From Lampris incognitus (taxonomy: Eukaryota > Chordata > Actinopteri > Lampriformes > Lampridae), in NCBI RefSeq assembly GCF_029633865.1, contig NC_079214.1:31334957-31398956 (forward strand): DNA of 64,000 bases, read 5' to 3'. Under the pieces are notes generated by a model that saw nothing but the letters and a program-made list of their open reading frames with translations, was not told the origin of the DNA and made no database searches. The translations under genes were made by a program, and so were the position numbers. Of the stretch, positions 1-11,375 are shown piece after piece (position 1 is the stretch's first letter; every line of letters starts with the position of its first letter).

Positions 1-180
1 TCAATCCCCATCAATGCCTTCAAAAAACTCCTGTACACTAACGCCTGATGCACCTTCAATGTCCTGGCTTTTAGTGAAATATGGCCCTTCCCCGAAAGTA
101 AAATTTCGATGGAAGAGTGTGTCTTGATGCACAAAAACAAATAGGCTGGTTTAATCTGAAGACCCCGATTGACTTGCTCC

Positions 181-322
181 TGTCAGCCCAAAAAAGTCAA
201 GTCAAGTCGATTTTATTTGTATAGCCCAATATCACAAGTTAAGAAAAAATGCTTCTGGGGGCTTCACTGAAACACACTATCCTGTCCTTAGACCCTCGCA
301 TCGGATGAGGAACAACTGCCAC
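181..322 (+). repeat. SINE-like dispersed teleost repeat, truncated (copy 1 of 3)
   Basis: Starts near AAGTCAAGTCGATTTTATTT and runs through TATAGCCCAATATCACAA, CTGTCCTTAGACCCTCGCAT and GGAACAACTGCC, where it stops abruptly and class f spacer sequence resumes. The same sequence lies at the same e/f position in two other higher-order copies. I recognise it as a common fish interspersed repeat but cannot name its family safely. Confidence 0.55.
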
Positions 323-602
323 ATGATGAAATATGGCCCTTCTACCAAGGTAGAATTTCGATAGAAGAAGGTGTGTCTTGAAACATTAACTCCAATACAT
401 AGCTTTAATAGGAAGATCCCAATTGGCTTATTCCTGTCAGCCCATGAAAGCAAAGAGTCATTTCAAATATGGCATCGAATTCAATCCCATTCATCTTTTA
501 GCATTAGGTGTCGTTAGACTGCTTTGTTTCACATCCTACTTGCCCTGCTATGTTGGAAAACTGTTATAAATTTGTTTTACATATGCAGAACTACCATATG
601 TA

Positions 603-674
603 GGCATGGTGGCCAAGTGGAAAGGCATCAGTCTTGTAAGCTAAAAATCATGGGTTCAATCCCCGTTCATGCCT
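603..674 (+). tRNA. tRNA-Thr(TGT)-like, class g, copy I
   Basis: A 72-nt cloverleaf-like sequence with A-box TGGCCAAGTGG and B-box GGTTCAATCC. The acceptor stem pairs GGCATGG with TCATGCC (one G-T). The anticodon loop is CTTGTAA, anticodon TGT (Thr). The anticodon stem has one C-A mismatch. Among the copies checked, this one has a TTTT run soon after the 3' end (near 678), which could end polymerase III transcription. Function is uncertain; a slightly decayed gene or pseudogene. Confidence 0.5.
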
Positions 675-1486
675 TCATAGAACTTTTCTCTACTAATGCA
701 CATCTGATTTTCTGCCTTTTACTGAAATACGGCACTTCCTCTAAGGTAAAATTTTGACAGATGATGGTCTGTCTTGAGGCATAAACTGCAGGACGTAGCT
801 GTAATCTGAAGATCCCAACTGGCTTAAACTCTTAAACCTGAAAAGGCCAAGAGTCACTTGAAATATGGCAACATATTCATTCCCCATTTATCATCTTAGA
901 TTAGGTGTCTGTAGACTGCTATGGTTCACATTGTACTATTCCTGCTATGTTGGAAAACTTATAAAAAAATGTAAATCTGCAGAAGGACTATATGCCATCA
1001 CGGTGGCAAAGTGTCACTCTTGTAAACTGAAAAGCAGGCATGCAAGCCACGTCCCTGCCTACAAACAACTCCTCCAGACCTAAGCCTTTAGGCAATCTCG
1101 TGGATTTTAGTGAAATACAACCCTACTCCCAACGTAGAATCTTGACAGAAAACTGTTTGTACTGATGCATACACACTGAAGTCTGATGCACTTCTAATCT
1201 TCTGCCATTTGATGAAATATGTCTCTTCTCCCAAGGTAGAATTTCGACAGAAGACGGTGTCTTGAAATATTAACTCATATAGGTAGTTTGAATTGGAAGA
1301 TCCCAATTGGCTAATTCCTGTCAGCCCGTAAAAACAAAGAGTCATTTCAAATGTGGCATCGAATTCAATCCCATTTATCTTTTAGCATTAGGTGTCATTA
1401 GACTGCTATGTTTCACATCCTACTTGCCCTGCTATGTTGGAAAACTGTTATAAATTTGTTTTACATATGCAGAACTACTGTACGAA

Positions 1487-1544
1487 GGCACGGTGGCCAA
1501 GGGGAACGGCATCAGTCTTGTAAACTGAGAATCATGGTTTGATT
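1487..1544 (+). pseudogene. tRNA-Thr(TGT)-like, class g, broken by L2
   Basis: The 5' half (GGCACGGTGGCCAAGG onward, anticodon TGT) runs into an L2 LINE tail in the T-arm near 1544. The remaining 3' acceptor side (AATCCATGCC) resumes near 2599. It cannot form a tRNA. Confidence 0.7.
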
Positions 1545-2598
1545 ACATTATAGTCATTTAGCCGACACTTTTATCTTAAGTGACTTACAATAAGTGCATT
1601 TAACGTAGGAAATCTGGAGAACTACTAGTCATCAGAGGTCATAAGTGCATCTAAACAAGCATCTAAGAGCAAAACCAGCGAAAAGTAAAAGCGCAAGAAA
1701 GAGCATGTTTTTTTTTTAAACAAGTGAATACAAGAATTGCTAAGAACAAGTAACAGGGTAGTAGTTCTTGAAGAGGTGAATTTTCAACCTGTGCCGAAAG
1801 ATGGGCAGCGACTCTGCTGTCCTGACATCAGTAGGGAGTTCATTCCACCACTGTGGGGCCAGGACAGAAAAGAGCAATGACCGGGTCGATCGGCAGCAGG
1901 GGCCTCTGAGCGACGGGGCAACCAGGCGTCCCGAGGCAGCAGAGTGAAGTGGTTGGGCAGGGGTGTAGGGCTTGACCATGGCTTGGAGATAGGAAGGAGC
2001 TGTTCCTTTCACTGCCCTGTAGGCTAGCACCAGAGTCTTAAACTGGATGCAAGCAGCTACTGGGAGCCAGTGTAGGGACATGAGAAGGGGAGTTGTGTGG
2101 GAGAACTTATGGTGGTTGAACACCAGACGAGCTGCAGCTTTCTGAACAAACTACAGAGGTCTGATGGCCGACGCCGGGGCGCCAGCAAGGAGTTAGTTCC
2201 CGTCGTCTATCCGGGAGATGACCAGAGCCTGGATGAGCACCTGCGCCGTCTCATCAGTGAGGAATGGGCGAATCCCCCAGATGTTATAGAGGACAAATCT
2301 GCAGGAGCGAGCAACCGATGCAACGTTTGCAGCAAACGACAGTTGGTCCTCCAGGATCACACCCCAATCCTCGCAGTCTGAGTCGGCGTTATCACGGTGT
2401 TGTCAATGGTGATGGCCAGGTCTCGGTGCGGGCAACCTTTCCCCGGGAGGAACATCAGCTCTGTCTTGTCCAGAATGAGCTTCAGTTGGTGTGTCGCCAT
2501 CCACGCCGAGATGTCAGTCAAGCACGCACCAATGCGTGTCTCTAATTGTATGTCAAAGGGAGGAAAGGACAAGATCAGCTGGGTGTCATTGGCATAAC
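1545..2598 (-). mobile_element. 5'-truncated L2/Maui-like LINE
   Basis: On the minus strand the element runs from the reverse-transcriptase motif region (YANDTQL, a degenerate YADDTQL box, near 2595) to the C-terminal LHWLPV domain (near 2060) and then to a 3' tail with the teleost L2-type motif TAAGTCACTTAAGATAAAAG (near 1580). Two open stretches remain (2357-2620 and 1740-2123) in different frames, so it is coding-dead. It is truncated at its 5' end, typical of target-primed reverse transcription. It sits in the T-arm of a class g tRNA-like module. Confidence 0.8.
1740..2123 (-). pseudogene. L2-type ORF2 C-terminal fragment
   Basis: This 127-residue open stretch carries the C-terminal domain typical of L2/CR1-group LINE reverse transcriptases: SLHWLPV near residue 16, RSTRSLLFSVLAPQWWNELP in the middle, and a final FRHRLKIHLF block. 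It ends at a natural stop before the 3' tail. The upstream part (2357-2620) is in another frame, so at least one frameshift separates them. Confidence 0.75.
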
Positions 2599-4115
2599 AA
2601 TCCATGCCTTCATAAAACACCTCTTAACTAAAGCCTGATGCACATTCAATCTTCTGCCTTTCAGTGAAATATAGCACATCCTCCAAGATAGAATTTTGAC
2701 AGAAGACGGTCTGTCTTGAGGCATAAACTACAGAAAGTAGCTTTAATCTGAAGATCCTAATTGGCTTAAACCCTTTAGCCTGAAAAAGCCAAGACTCATT
2801 TGAAATATGGCATAATATTCATTCCCCATTTATCTTCTTAGAATTAGGTGTCTGTAGTCTGCTGTTTCATATTGTACTAGTCCTGCTATGTTCAAAAATG
2901 TATAAATTTGTTTGCATATTCAGAATGACTGTGTGCAAGCACAGTGGCAAAGTGTCACTGTTGTAAACTGAAAGCAAGGGTTCAAGCCATATCCCTGCCT
3001 ACAAACAACTCCTCTACACCAAAACCTTTAGCTCAGGCAATCTCATGGATTTTAGCGAAATACGACCCTACTCTCAAGGTAGATTTTCGAAAGAAAGTTT
3101 TTTTGTATTGATGCATAAACAATGTTAGGTAGCCATTATCTGAAAATCCTGACCAACTGACTCCTGTCAGTCCAAAAAAAACAACAAAAAAAAGAAAGAA
3201 GAAAAAACAAAAAAAAACTATTTAACTGTGGCATCATATACAATCCCATATATATTCTTAGCAGCAGGTCTCTGCAGACTGCTATGTTATGCTCAAAAAT
3301 ATTCCTGCTAGGTTGGAAAACTGTTAACAAGTCGTTTTACAGATACAGAACTAATGCCAAGCGGGAAGATTCAGTCTTGTAAACAGGTAATCACGGGTTC
3401 AATCCCCATCCATACTTTCAGGAACACCAGATACACTCAAGTGTGAAACACCTTCGATCTCCTGTGTTATAGTGAAATATTAATTCTCCCAAGTAGCAAT
3501 TTGTTCAGAGGACTGTGTGTTCCTGCATGAACACCAAAGGTATCCTTCATCTGATGATCCGGACTGACTAGCTCCAGTCAGACCAGAAAAAAGCTCCGAG
3601 TCATTTGAATATGGAGTCATATCCAATCCACATTAATCTTCTTAGCAGCAGTTGTCTGTAGAGTGCTATATTTCACATCCAAATAGTCAAGCTATGTTGT
3701 GAACCTTCAGTTTTCATACATATGCAGAAAGTCAGGCTACATGCATATTGAAGAAGTGGCAAGCCGCAAGTTTCAAAAAATGAAAAAAATTGGCTCAATT
3801 CCCACCCATGCCTTCAGAAATCTCTTCTACAACAAAGCCTAATGCAACGTCAATGTCCTGGCTTTTAGTGAAATATGGGCCTTCCCCCTAGATAGAATTT
3901 CGACAGAAGATTTTGTGTCTTGATGCATAAACACCAATAGGCGGCCTTGATCCAAAGATGCCAATTGTATAGCTCTTGTCAGCCCGAAAAAGCCTGCAGT
4001 CATTTAAATTATGGCATCATATTCAATCCCATTCATCTTCTTAGCAGCAAGCCTATGTAGAGTGCTATGTTACACTCCCAAAAATCAGAACTAATCCCAG
4101 AAACCGATGTCTACA

Positions 4116-4187
4116 GGCATGATGGCCAAGTGGTAAGGCGTCAGTTTCGTAAACTGAAAATCATGGGTTCAATCCCCATTCATTCCT
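4116..4187 (+). tRNA. tRNA-Thr(CGT)-like, class d, copy II
   Basis: A 72-nt sequence with A-box TGGCCAAGTGG, anticodon loop TTCGTAA (CGT) on a perfect TCAGT/ACTGA stem, and B-box GGTTCAATCC. The acceptor stem GGCATGA/TCATTCC has one C-T mismatch. No TTTT follows closely. Probably a mildly decayed gene copy. Confidence 0.5.
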
Positions 4188-4482
4188 TGAAATACCTAAT
4201 GGCACTAAAGCGTAACACACTCCCCTTATTCTGGCATTTGAAATATGGCTCTTCTCCCAAGGTAGAATATGGACAAAAGACTTGTGTGTTGATGCATGAA
4301 CACCAATAGGTATCCTTGATCTGAAGATTCTGATGGGCTGGCTCCTGTCAGACCACAGAAAATGTGCGGGTACATTAACATTCGGTGTCGTATTCAGTCC
4401 CCATTCCACTTATTAGCAGCAGTTGTCTTGAGACTGCTACGTTTCACATCCAAATAGTCCTGCTATGCTGGGTAACTATTCA

Positions 4483-4670
4483 CATTTTTAACATTTTTTA
4501 ATAAATCTGCAAAAATGTCTACAAAACATTTTTTGCTTTGTCATTATGGGGTATTGTATGTAGATTGATGAGGGAAAAAAAGGAATTTAATCCATTTTGG
4601 AATAAGGCTGTAACATAACAAAATGTGGGGAAAGTGAAGGGGTGTGAATACTTTCCGGATGCACCGTAGA
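4483..4670 (+). mobile_element. Tc1-family transposon end fragment
   Basis: The sequence carries the well-known fish/salmonid Tc1 terminal segment: TCATTATGGGGTATTGTATG, then GGAATAAGGCTGTAACATAA, then GAATACTTTCCGGATGCAC at the end. Only one terminus is present and no transposase remains. It replaces the end of class e and all of class f in higher-order copy II, so its arrival or a linked deletion removed about one monomer. Confidence 0.75.
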
Positions 4671-4866
4671 TTTAATTGGAAGATCCCAGTTGACTCATAC
4701 CTGTCAACCCGTAAAAGCAAAGAGTCATATAAAATATGGCATCGAATTCAATCCCATTCATCTTTTAGCATTAGGTGTCTTTAGAATGTTTCACATCCTA
4801 CTTGCCCTGCTATGTTGGAAAACTGTTACAGATTTGGTTTACATATATATAGGAGGGCTGGAATAA

Positions 4867-4937
4867 GGCATGGTGGCCAAGTGGAAGGTGTCAGTCTTGT
4901 AAACTGTAAATGATGGGTTCAATCCCCATCCATACCT
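4867..4937 (+). pseudogene. tRNA-Thr(TGT)-like, class g, copy III
   Basis: A 71-nt module (one base short in the D-loop) with A-box TGGCCAAGTGG, anticodon TGT and B-box GGTTCAATCC. The T-stem is intact (ATGGG/CCCAT), but the acceptor stem has a C-A mismatch (CCATACC at the 3' side). Confidence 0.5.
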
Positions 4938-6427
4938 TTACAAAAGTCCTTTCCACTGAAGCCTAATGCACATTCATACGTATGCCTTTTAGCGAAATAC
5001 AGCACTTCCCCCAAGATAAAATTTTGACAGCAGACAGTCTGTCTTGAGGCATAAACTCCAGGAGTTAACTTTAATCTGAAGATCCTAACTGGCTCAAAAC
5101 CTTCAGCCTGAAAAAGTCGAGAGTCATTTAAATATGGCATCATATTCACTCCCCATTTATAGTCTTAGAATTAGGTGACGGTAAACTGCTGTTTCACATT
5201 GTACTATTCCTGCTAAGTTGCAAAACTTATTAAAAAAAATTTAAATCTGCAGAATGACTGTATGCCGCCATGGTGTCAAAGTGTCGCTTTTGTAAAGTGA
5301 AAGGCATGGGTTCAAGCTAAGTCCCTGCCTACAAACAACTCCTCCAGACCAAAGCCTTTAGCAAAGGCAATCTCTTGGATTTTAGTGAAATACGACCCTA
5401 CTCCCAACGTGGAATTTCGACAGAAAACTGTTTGTACTGATGCATACACAACATTAGGTAACCATTATATGAAAAACCACGATTAACTGACTCCTGTCAG
5501 TCCAAAAAAAAAAACACAAAAAACAAGAGTCAATTAAACTATGGCATCATATCCAATCCCATATATCTTTTTAGCAGCAGGTCCCTGGAGACTGCTATGT
5601 TATGATCCAAAATATTCCTGGTAGGTTGGAAAACTGTTAACAGGTTGTTTTACAGATATAGAACTAATGCCAAGTGGGAACGCGTCAGTCTCATCACCGG
5701 GTAATGACCGGTTCAATCCCCAACCATGCCTTTAGGAAGACCAGCTACGTTAAAGTGTGACACACCTTCAATCTCCTGTGTTTTAGTGAAATATTAATTC
5801 TCCCGAGGTAGAATTTGGTCAGAAGACTATGTGTGTTCATGCATAATCACCAAAGGTATCCTTTATCTGATGATCCACATTGACTGGCTCCAGTCAGACC
5901 AGAAAAAAGCTACGAGTCATTTGAAATATAGAGTCATATTCTATCCTCATTCATCTTCTTAGCAGCAGTTTTCAGTAGACTGCTATTCTTCATATCCAAA
6001 TACTCCAGCTATGTTGTGAAACATCACAGTTTTCATGCATATGCAGAAAGTGTACGGGCGTGTTTAACATGCGGCAAGCTGTCAGTTTCAAAAAATGAAG
6101 AACATGGGTTCATTTCCCATCCATGCCTTCTGAAAGCTCCTCTACACTAAAGCCTAATGATACATCTATGTCCTGGATTTTAGTGAAATATGGGCCTTCC
6201 CCCAAGGTAGAATTGCAACACAAGACTGTGTGTCTTGATGCATAAAAACCAATAGGTGGCCCTGATACCAAGATGCCAATAGCTGTTGTCATCCCTAAAA
6301 AGCTAAGAGTCATTTAAAATATGGCATCATATTCAATCCCATTCATCTTCTTAGCAGCAAACCTATGTAGAGTGCGATGTTACGCTCCCAAAAAATTCAG
6401 AACTAATTCCAAAAAACAACGTATACA

Positions 6428-6499
6428 GGCATGGTGGCCAAATGGTAAGGCATCAGTCTCGTAAACTGAAAATCATGGGTTCAATCCCCATCCATGCCT
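6428..6499 (+). tRNA. tRNA-Thr(CGT), class d, best-preserved copy
   Basis: This 72-nt sequence folds without mismatches in the main stems: acceptor GGCATGG/CCATGCC, anticodon stem TCAGT/ACTGA around loop CTCGTAA (anticodon CGT, decoding ACG), T-stem ATGGG/CCCAT. The A-box is TGGCCAAATGG and the B-box GGTTCAATCC (one change from the usual GGTTCGATCC). It resembles vertebrate tRNA-Thr(CGT) along its length. No TTTT terminator is seen within about 60 nt, so its expression is uncertain. Confidence 0.7.
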
Positions 6500-6827
6500 C
6501 GAAGAAGCCCAGTTACACGAAATACTGACAAACCTTTCTTATTCTGGCATTTGAAGTATGGCAATTCTCCCAATTTACAAAATGGACAGAAGACTGTGTG
6601 TTGATGCATGAACACTGATAGGTATCCCTTATCTGAAGACCCCGATGGGCTGGCTCCTGTCAGATAACAGGAAAGGCACAAGTACATTGAAATTTGGCAT
6701 GGTATTCAGTCCCCATTCCTCTTCTTAGCAGCATTTAACTTTAGACTGCTATGTTTCATATCCAAATAGTCCTGCTATGATGGGAAACTATTAAAAAAAA
6801 ATTACATATGCGGAAAGACTGTATACT

Positions 6828-6899
6828 GGCATGGAGACCAAATGCCAAGGCATCAGTTTCGTAAACTGAAGATTATGGTTTCAATCCCCATCAACGCCT
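6828..6899 (+). pseudogene. tRNA-Thr(CGT)-like, class e, decayed
   Basis: A 72-nt module with a good anticodon arm (TCAGT TTCGTAA ACTGA, anticodon CGT), but the A-box is changed to AGACCAAATGC and the acceptor 3' side is CAACGCC, breaking the stem. Equivalent decayed copies lie near 9684 and 14536. Confidence 0.55.
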
Positions 6900-7080
6900 T
6901 CAGAAAACTCCTCTGCACTGAGGCCTGATGCCCCTTCAATTTCCTGGCTTTTAGTGAAATACGGCCCGACTCCAAAATTAAAATTTCAATGGAAGACTGT
7001 GTGTCCTGATGCATAAAATCCAACAGGGAGCTTTAATCTGAGGATCATGATTGTCTTGGTCCTGTCAGCCCGAAAAAGTC

Positions 7081-7252
7081 AAGTCAAGCTAAGTCAACTC
7101 AATTTTATTTGTATAGCCCAAGATCACAGGTTAAAAAAAATGCCTCAGGGTGCTTTACAGCAACACAATATACTGTCCTTAGACCCTTGCACCAGAACAA
7201 TTCAGTAAAAAGACCCTTTAACGGGGAGAAAAAATAGGAAGAAACCTCAATC
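7081..7252 (+). repeat. SINE-like dispersed repeat between e and f (copy 2 of 3)
   Basis: Same repeat as at 181: TCAATTTTATTTGTATAGCC, CTGTCCTTAGACCCTTGCAC, then CCCTTTAACGGGGAG and GGAAGAAACCTCAATCACC, after which class f spacer (ATTCATCTTCTTAGCAGC) resumes. Its shared position shows it was part of the unit before the higher-order repeat multiplied. Confidence 0.6.
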
Positions 7253-7763
7253 ACCATTCATCTTCTTAGCAGCAGTTCTCTGTAGACTGCTATGCTTAAC
7301 ACAAGGTATACCTGCTATTCTGGAAAGCTGTTACACTTTTTTTTCTATATGCAAAACGAATGCATGACGGCCAAGTCAAAAAGTGCCAGTCTTGTAACCT
7401 GGAAATCATGACGTTGTGCCACATCCATGCCTTCAGCAAACTCTTCTACATGGAAGTCTGATGCACTTTTAATCTTCTGCCACTTGATGAAATATGGTCC
7501 TTCTCCCAAGGTAGAATTTTGAAAGAAGATGGTGGGTCTTGAAACATTAACTAAAATAGGTAGCTTTAATTGGAAGATCCCAATTGGCTTATTCCTGTTA
7601 GCCCGTGAAAGCAAATAGTCTTCTCAAATATGGCATCGAATTCAATCCCATTCATCTTTTAGTATTAGGTGTCATTAGACTGTTATGTTTCACATCCTAC
7701 CTTCCCTGCTATGTTGGAAAACTGTTAAAAATTGGTTTTACATATGCAGAACTACTGTATGAA

Positions 7764-7835
7764 GGCATAGTGGCCAAGCGGAAAGGCATCAGTCATGTAA
7801 ACTGAAAATCATGAATTTGATCCCCATCCATGCCT
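7764..7835 (+). pseudogene. tRNA-Thr(TGT)-like, class g, copy IV
   Basis: A 72-nt module with anticodon loop CATGTAA (TGT) on a perfect TCAGT/ACTGA stem. The B-box is damaged (ATTTGATCCC) and the T-stem is broken on the 5' side. Confidence 0.55.
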
Positions 7836-9294
7836 TCATAAAATGCCTTTCATCTAAAGCCTGATACACATTCAATCTTCTGCCTTTAAGTGAAATATAG
7901 CACATTCTCCAAGATAGAATTTTGACAGACGATGGTCTGTCTTGAGGAATAAACTACCGGAAGTAGCTGTAATCTGAACATCCTAACTGGCTTAAACCCT
8001 TTAGCCTGAAAAAGCCAAGACTTATTTGAAATATGGCATCATATTCATTCCCCATTTATCTTCTTAGAATTAGGTGTCTGTAGACTGCTTTGTTTCATAA
8101 TTTACTAGTCCTGCTATGTTGGAAAATTTATAAATTTGTTTGCATATGCAGAACGACTGTACACAGGCACAGTGGCAAAGTTTCACTGTTGTAAACTGAG
8201 GGGCATGGATTCAAGCCACATCCCTATCTACAAACAACTCCTCTTTAGCAAAAGCAATCTCGTGGATTTTAGTGAAATACGAACCTACTCCCAAGGTAGA
8301 ATTTCTACAGACAGCTGTCTGTACTGATGCATATACAATGTTCGGTAGCCATTATCTGAAAATCCAGATCAACTAACTCCTGTCAATCCGAAAAAAACCA
8401 AAAACAAAATTCAATTAAACTACGGCATCATATACAATCCCATATGTCTTCTTAGCAGCAGGTCTCTGCAGACTGCTATGTTATGCTCCAAAATATTCCT
8501 GCTAGGTTGGAAAACTGTTAACAAGTCGTTTTACAGATACAGAACTAATGCCAAGTGGGAAGATACAGTCTCGTAAACAGGTAATCACGGGTTCAATCCC
8601 CATCCATACCTTTAGGAAGAGCAGATACACTAAAGAGTGAAACACCTTCGATCTCCTGTGTTATAGTGAAATATCAATTCTCCCAAGTCAGAATTTGTTC
8701 AGAGGACTGTGTGTTCATGCATGAACACCAAATGTATCCTTCATCTGATGATCCGGATTGACTAGCTCCAGTCAGACCAGAAAAAAGCTACGAGTCATTT
8801 GAAATATGGAGTCAAAGTCAATCCACATTTATCTTCTTAGCAGCAATAGTCTGTAGACTGCTATATTTCACATCCAAATAGTCCAGCTGTGTTGTGAACC
8901 TTCAGTTTTCATACATATGCAGAATGATGGTGTACATGCATACTGAAGTGGCAAGCCGCAAGTTTCAAAAAATGAAAAACATGGGTTCAATTCACATCCA
9001 TGCCTTCAAAAATCTCTTCTACGCAACGTCCATGTCCTGGCTTTTAGTGAAATATGGGCTTTCTTCCAAGATAGAATTTTGACAGAAGATTTTATGTGTT
9101 CATGCATAAACACCAATAGGTGGCCTTGATCCAATATGCCAATTGTACAGCTCTTGTCAGTCCGAAAAAGCCAAGAGTCATTTAAAATATGGCATCATAT
9201 TAAATTCCATTCATCTTCTTAGCAGCCAGCCTATGTAGCGTGCTATGTTACACTCCCAAAAATTAAGAACTAATCCTAGAAATTATTATCTGCA

Positions 9295-9366
9295 GGCATG
9301 GTGGCCAAGTGGTAAGGCGGCAGTCTCGTAAACTGAAAATCATGGGTTCAATCCCCATCCGTGCCT
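9295..9366 (+). tRNA. tRNA-Thr(CGT)-like, class d, copy IV
   Basis: A 72-nt module with A-box TGGCCAAGTGG, anticodon loop CTCGTAA (CGT) and B-box GGTTCAATCC. Acceptor GGCATGG/CCGTGCC pairs with one T-G wobble; the T-stem ATGGG/CCCAT is perfect. The first pair of the anticodon stem is a G-A mismatch. No nearby TTTT terminator. Confidence 0.55.
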
Positions 9367-9944
9367 TGAAGCACCTAGTTACACTAAAGTGTAACAAACC
9401 TCTCTTATTCTGGCATTTGAAATATGGCCCTTCTCCCAAGGTAGAATATGGACAGAAGACGTGTGTGTTGATGCATGAACACCAATAGGTATCCTTGATC
9501 TGAAGATCCTGATGGGCTGGCTCCTGTCAGACCACAGAAAACGTGAGCACATTAACATTTGGCATCGTATTCAGTCCCCATTCCTCTTCTTAGCAGCAGT
9601 TGTCTTTAGACTGCTATTTTCACATCCAAATAGTCCTGCTGTGCTGGGAAACTATTCACATTTTTTTACATATGCAGAAGGGCTGTATACTCGCATAAAG
9701 ACCAAATGCCAAGGCATCAGTTTCGTAAACTGAACATTATGGTTTCAATCCCCATCAACGCCTTCAGAAAACTCCTGTACACTAAGGCCTGATGCACGTT
9801 CAATTTCCTGGCTTTTAGGGAAATACGGCCCTTCTCCCAAGGTAAAATTTAGATGGAAGACTGTGTGTCTTGATGCATAAAATCCAATAGGGAGCTTTAA
9901 TCTGAGGATCACGATTGTCTTGCTCCTGTCAGCCCGAAAAAGTC

Positions 9945-10122
9945 TCGTCAAATCAGCTTTATTTGTATAGCCCAACATCACAAGTTAAGAAAAAATGCTT
10001 CGGCAGGCTTTACAGCAACACACTATCCTGTCCTTAGACACTTGCATCGGTTGAGGAACAACTCCGTAAACACCCCCCCCCAAAAAAAACCCTTTAACAG
10101 GGAGAAAACAAAGCAGGAAGAC
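9945..10122 (+). repeat. SINE-like dispersed repeat between e and f (copy 3 of 3)
   Basis: Contains GCTTTATTTGTATAGCCCAA, CTGTCCTTAGACACTTGCAT, a C/A-rich run, CCCTTTAACAGGGAG and GACACCTCAATCACC. Same position relative to classes e and f as the copies at 181 and 7081. Confidence 0.6.
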
Positions 10123-10377
10123 ACCTCAATCACCATTCATCTTCTTAGCAGCAGGTCTCTGTAGACTGCTATGCTTCACATAAAGTACCCCCGCTATGTT
10201 GGAAAAATGTTACAACTTTTTTTTCTATATGCAAAACAACTGCATGAAGGCCAGGTAAAAAAAAGCGCCAGTCGTTAAACTGGAAATCATGAATTTCATC
10301 ACCATCCATGCCTTCAGAAAACTCCTTTACACTGAAGTTTGATGCACTAATAATCTTCTGCCTCTTGAGGAAATATA

Positions 10378-11375
10378 CACTGCTCAAAAAAATAAAGGGA
10401 ACACATAAGCAATGCAATGTAGCTCCAAGTCAATCACACTTTTGAGATATCAACCTGTCCAGTTAGGAAGCAACACTGATTTGTGAATCAATTTCACCTG
10501 TTGGTAAATTGTCTAATTTCCACCAGGTGGAAATTAGACAATTTGCAAGACAACCCCTATAAAAGGAATGGATTTGCAGGTGGTGGCCACAGACCATTTG
10601 CCTGTCCTCATCTTTTCTGGCCGATCTTTGGTTAGTTTTTCATTTTGCTAGTGCTCTCACCACTAGAGGTGGCATGAGGCGGTATCTGCAACCTACAGAA
10701 GTTGCTCAGGTAGTGCAGCTCATCCAGGATGGCACATCAATGTGTGCTGTGGCAAGAAGATTTGATGTGTCTCCCAGCACAGTGTCCAGAACATGGAGGA
10801 GGTACCAGGAGACAGGCCAGTACACCAGGAGACGTGGAGGGGGCCGCAGGAGGACAACAACCCCGCAGCAGGACCGCTATCTGGTCCTTTGTGCAAGGAG
10901 GAACAGGAGGAGCACTGCCGGAGCCCTACAAAACGACCTTCAACAGGCCACTAATGTGCAGGTTTCTGCTCAAACAGTGAGAAACAGAATGCATGAGGGC
11001 CCGACGTCCACAATTGGGGCCTGTGCTCACAGCCCAACACCGTGCAGCCCGATTGACCTTTGCCAGAGAACATCTTGGTTGGCAGATTCGCCATTGGCGC
11101 CCTGTGCTCTTCACAGATGAGAGCAGGTTCACACTGAACACATGTGACAGACGTGAGAGAGTCTGGAGACGCTGTGGAGAACGTTCTGCTGCCTGCAACA
11201 TCCTCCAGCATGACCGGTTTGGCGGTGGGTCAGTGATGGTCTGGGGAGGCATATCCTTGGAGGGCCGCACAGACCTCTATGTGCTAGCCAGAGGTACCAT
11301 GACTGCCATTAGGTACCGGGATGAGATCCTCAGACCATATGCTGGTGCAGTGGGCCCTGGGTTCCTGCTCATGCA
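10378..11375 (+). mobile_element. DD34E Tc1 transposon, 5' half
   Basis: Starts with the terminal repeat CACTGCTCAAAAAAATAAAG directly after a TA (10376-10377), inserted in a class f spacer. It ends inside the transposase gene at GGTTCCTGCTCATGCA near 11375, where inverted array sequence begins. The missing 3' half lies at 12343-12890 in the opposite orientation; both outer flanks belong to the same f monomer, so the halves come from one insertion. Confidence 0.85.
10674..11375 (+). pseudogene. Tc1 transposase, N-terminal and central part (broken)
   Basis: Begins [12 protein letters not shown] with a paired-type helix-turn-helix DNA-binding region (residues about 5-55, [20 protein letters not shown]) and a GRRR-rich linker. 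Near 10995 a small deletion shifts the frame; the second open stretch (from 10993) carries the start of the catalytic domain with [10 protein letters not shown] (first catalytic Asp) and VMVWGGIS. It stops at GPGFLLMH, before the second catalytic Asp, because of the inversion breakpoint. No functional protein is possible. Confidence 0.8.

Noticed and set aside
1-10400. CRISPR array suspected from regularly spaced repeats
   Set aside because: The units are about 390 bp with tRNA-like modules, far from CRISPR repeat-spacer sizes, and the context is eukaryotic.
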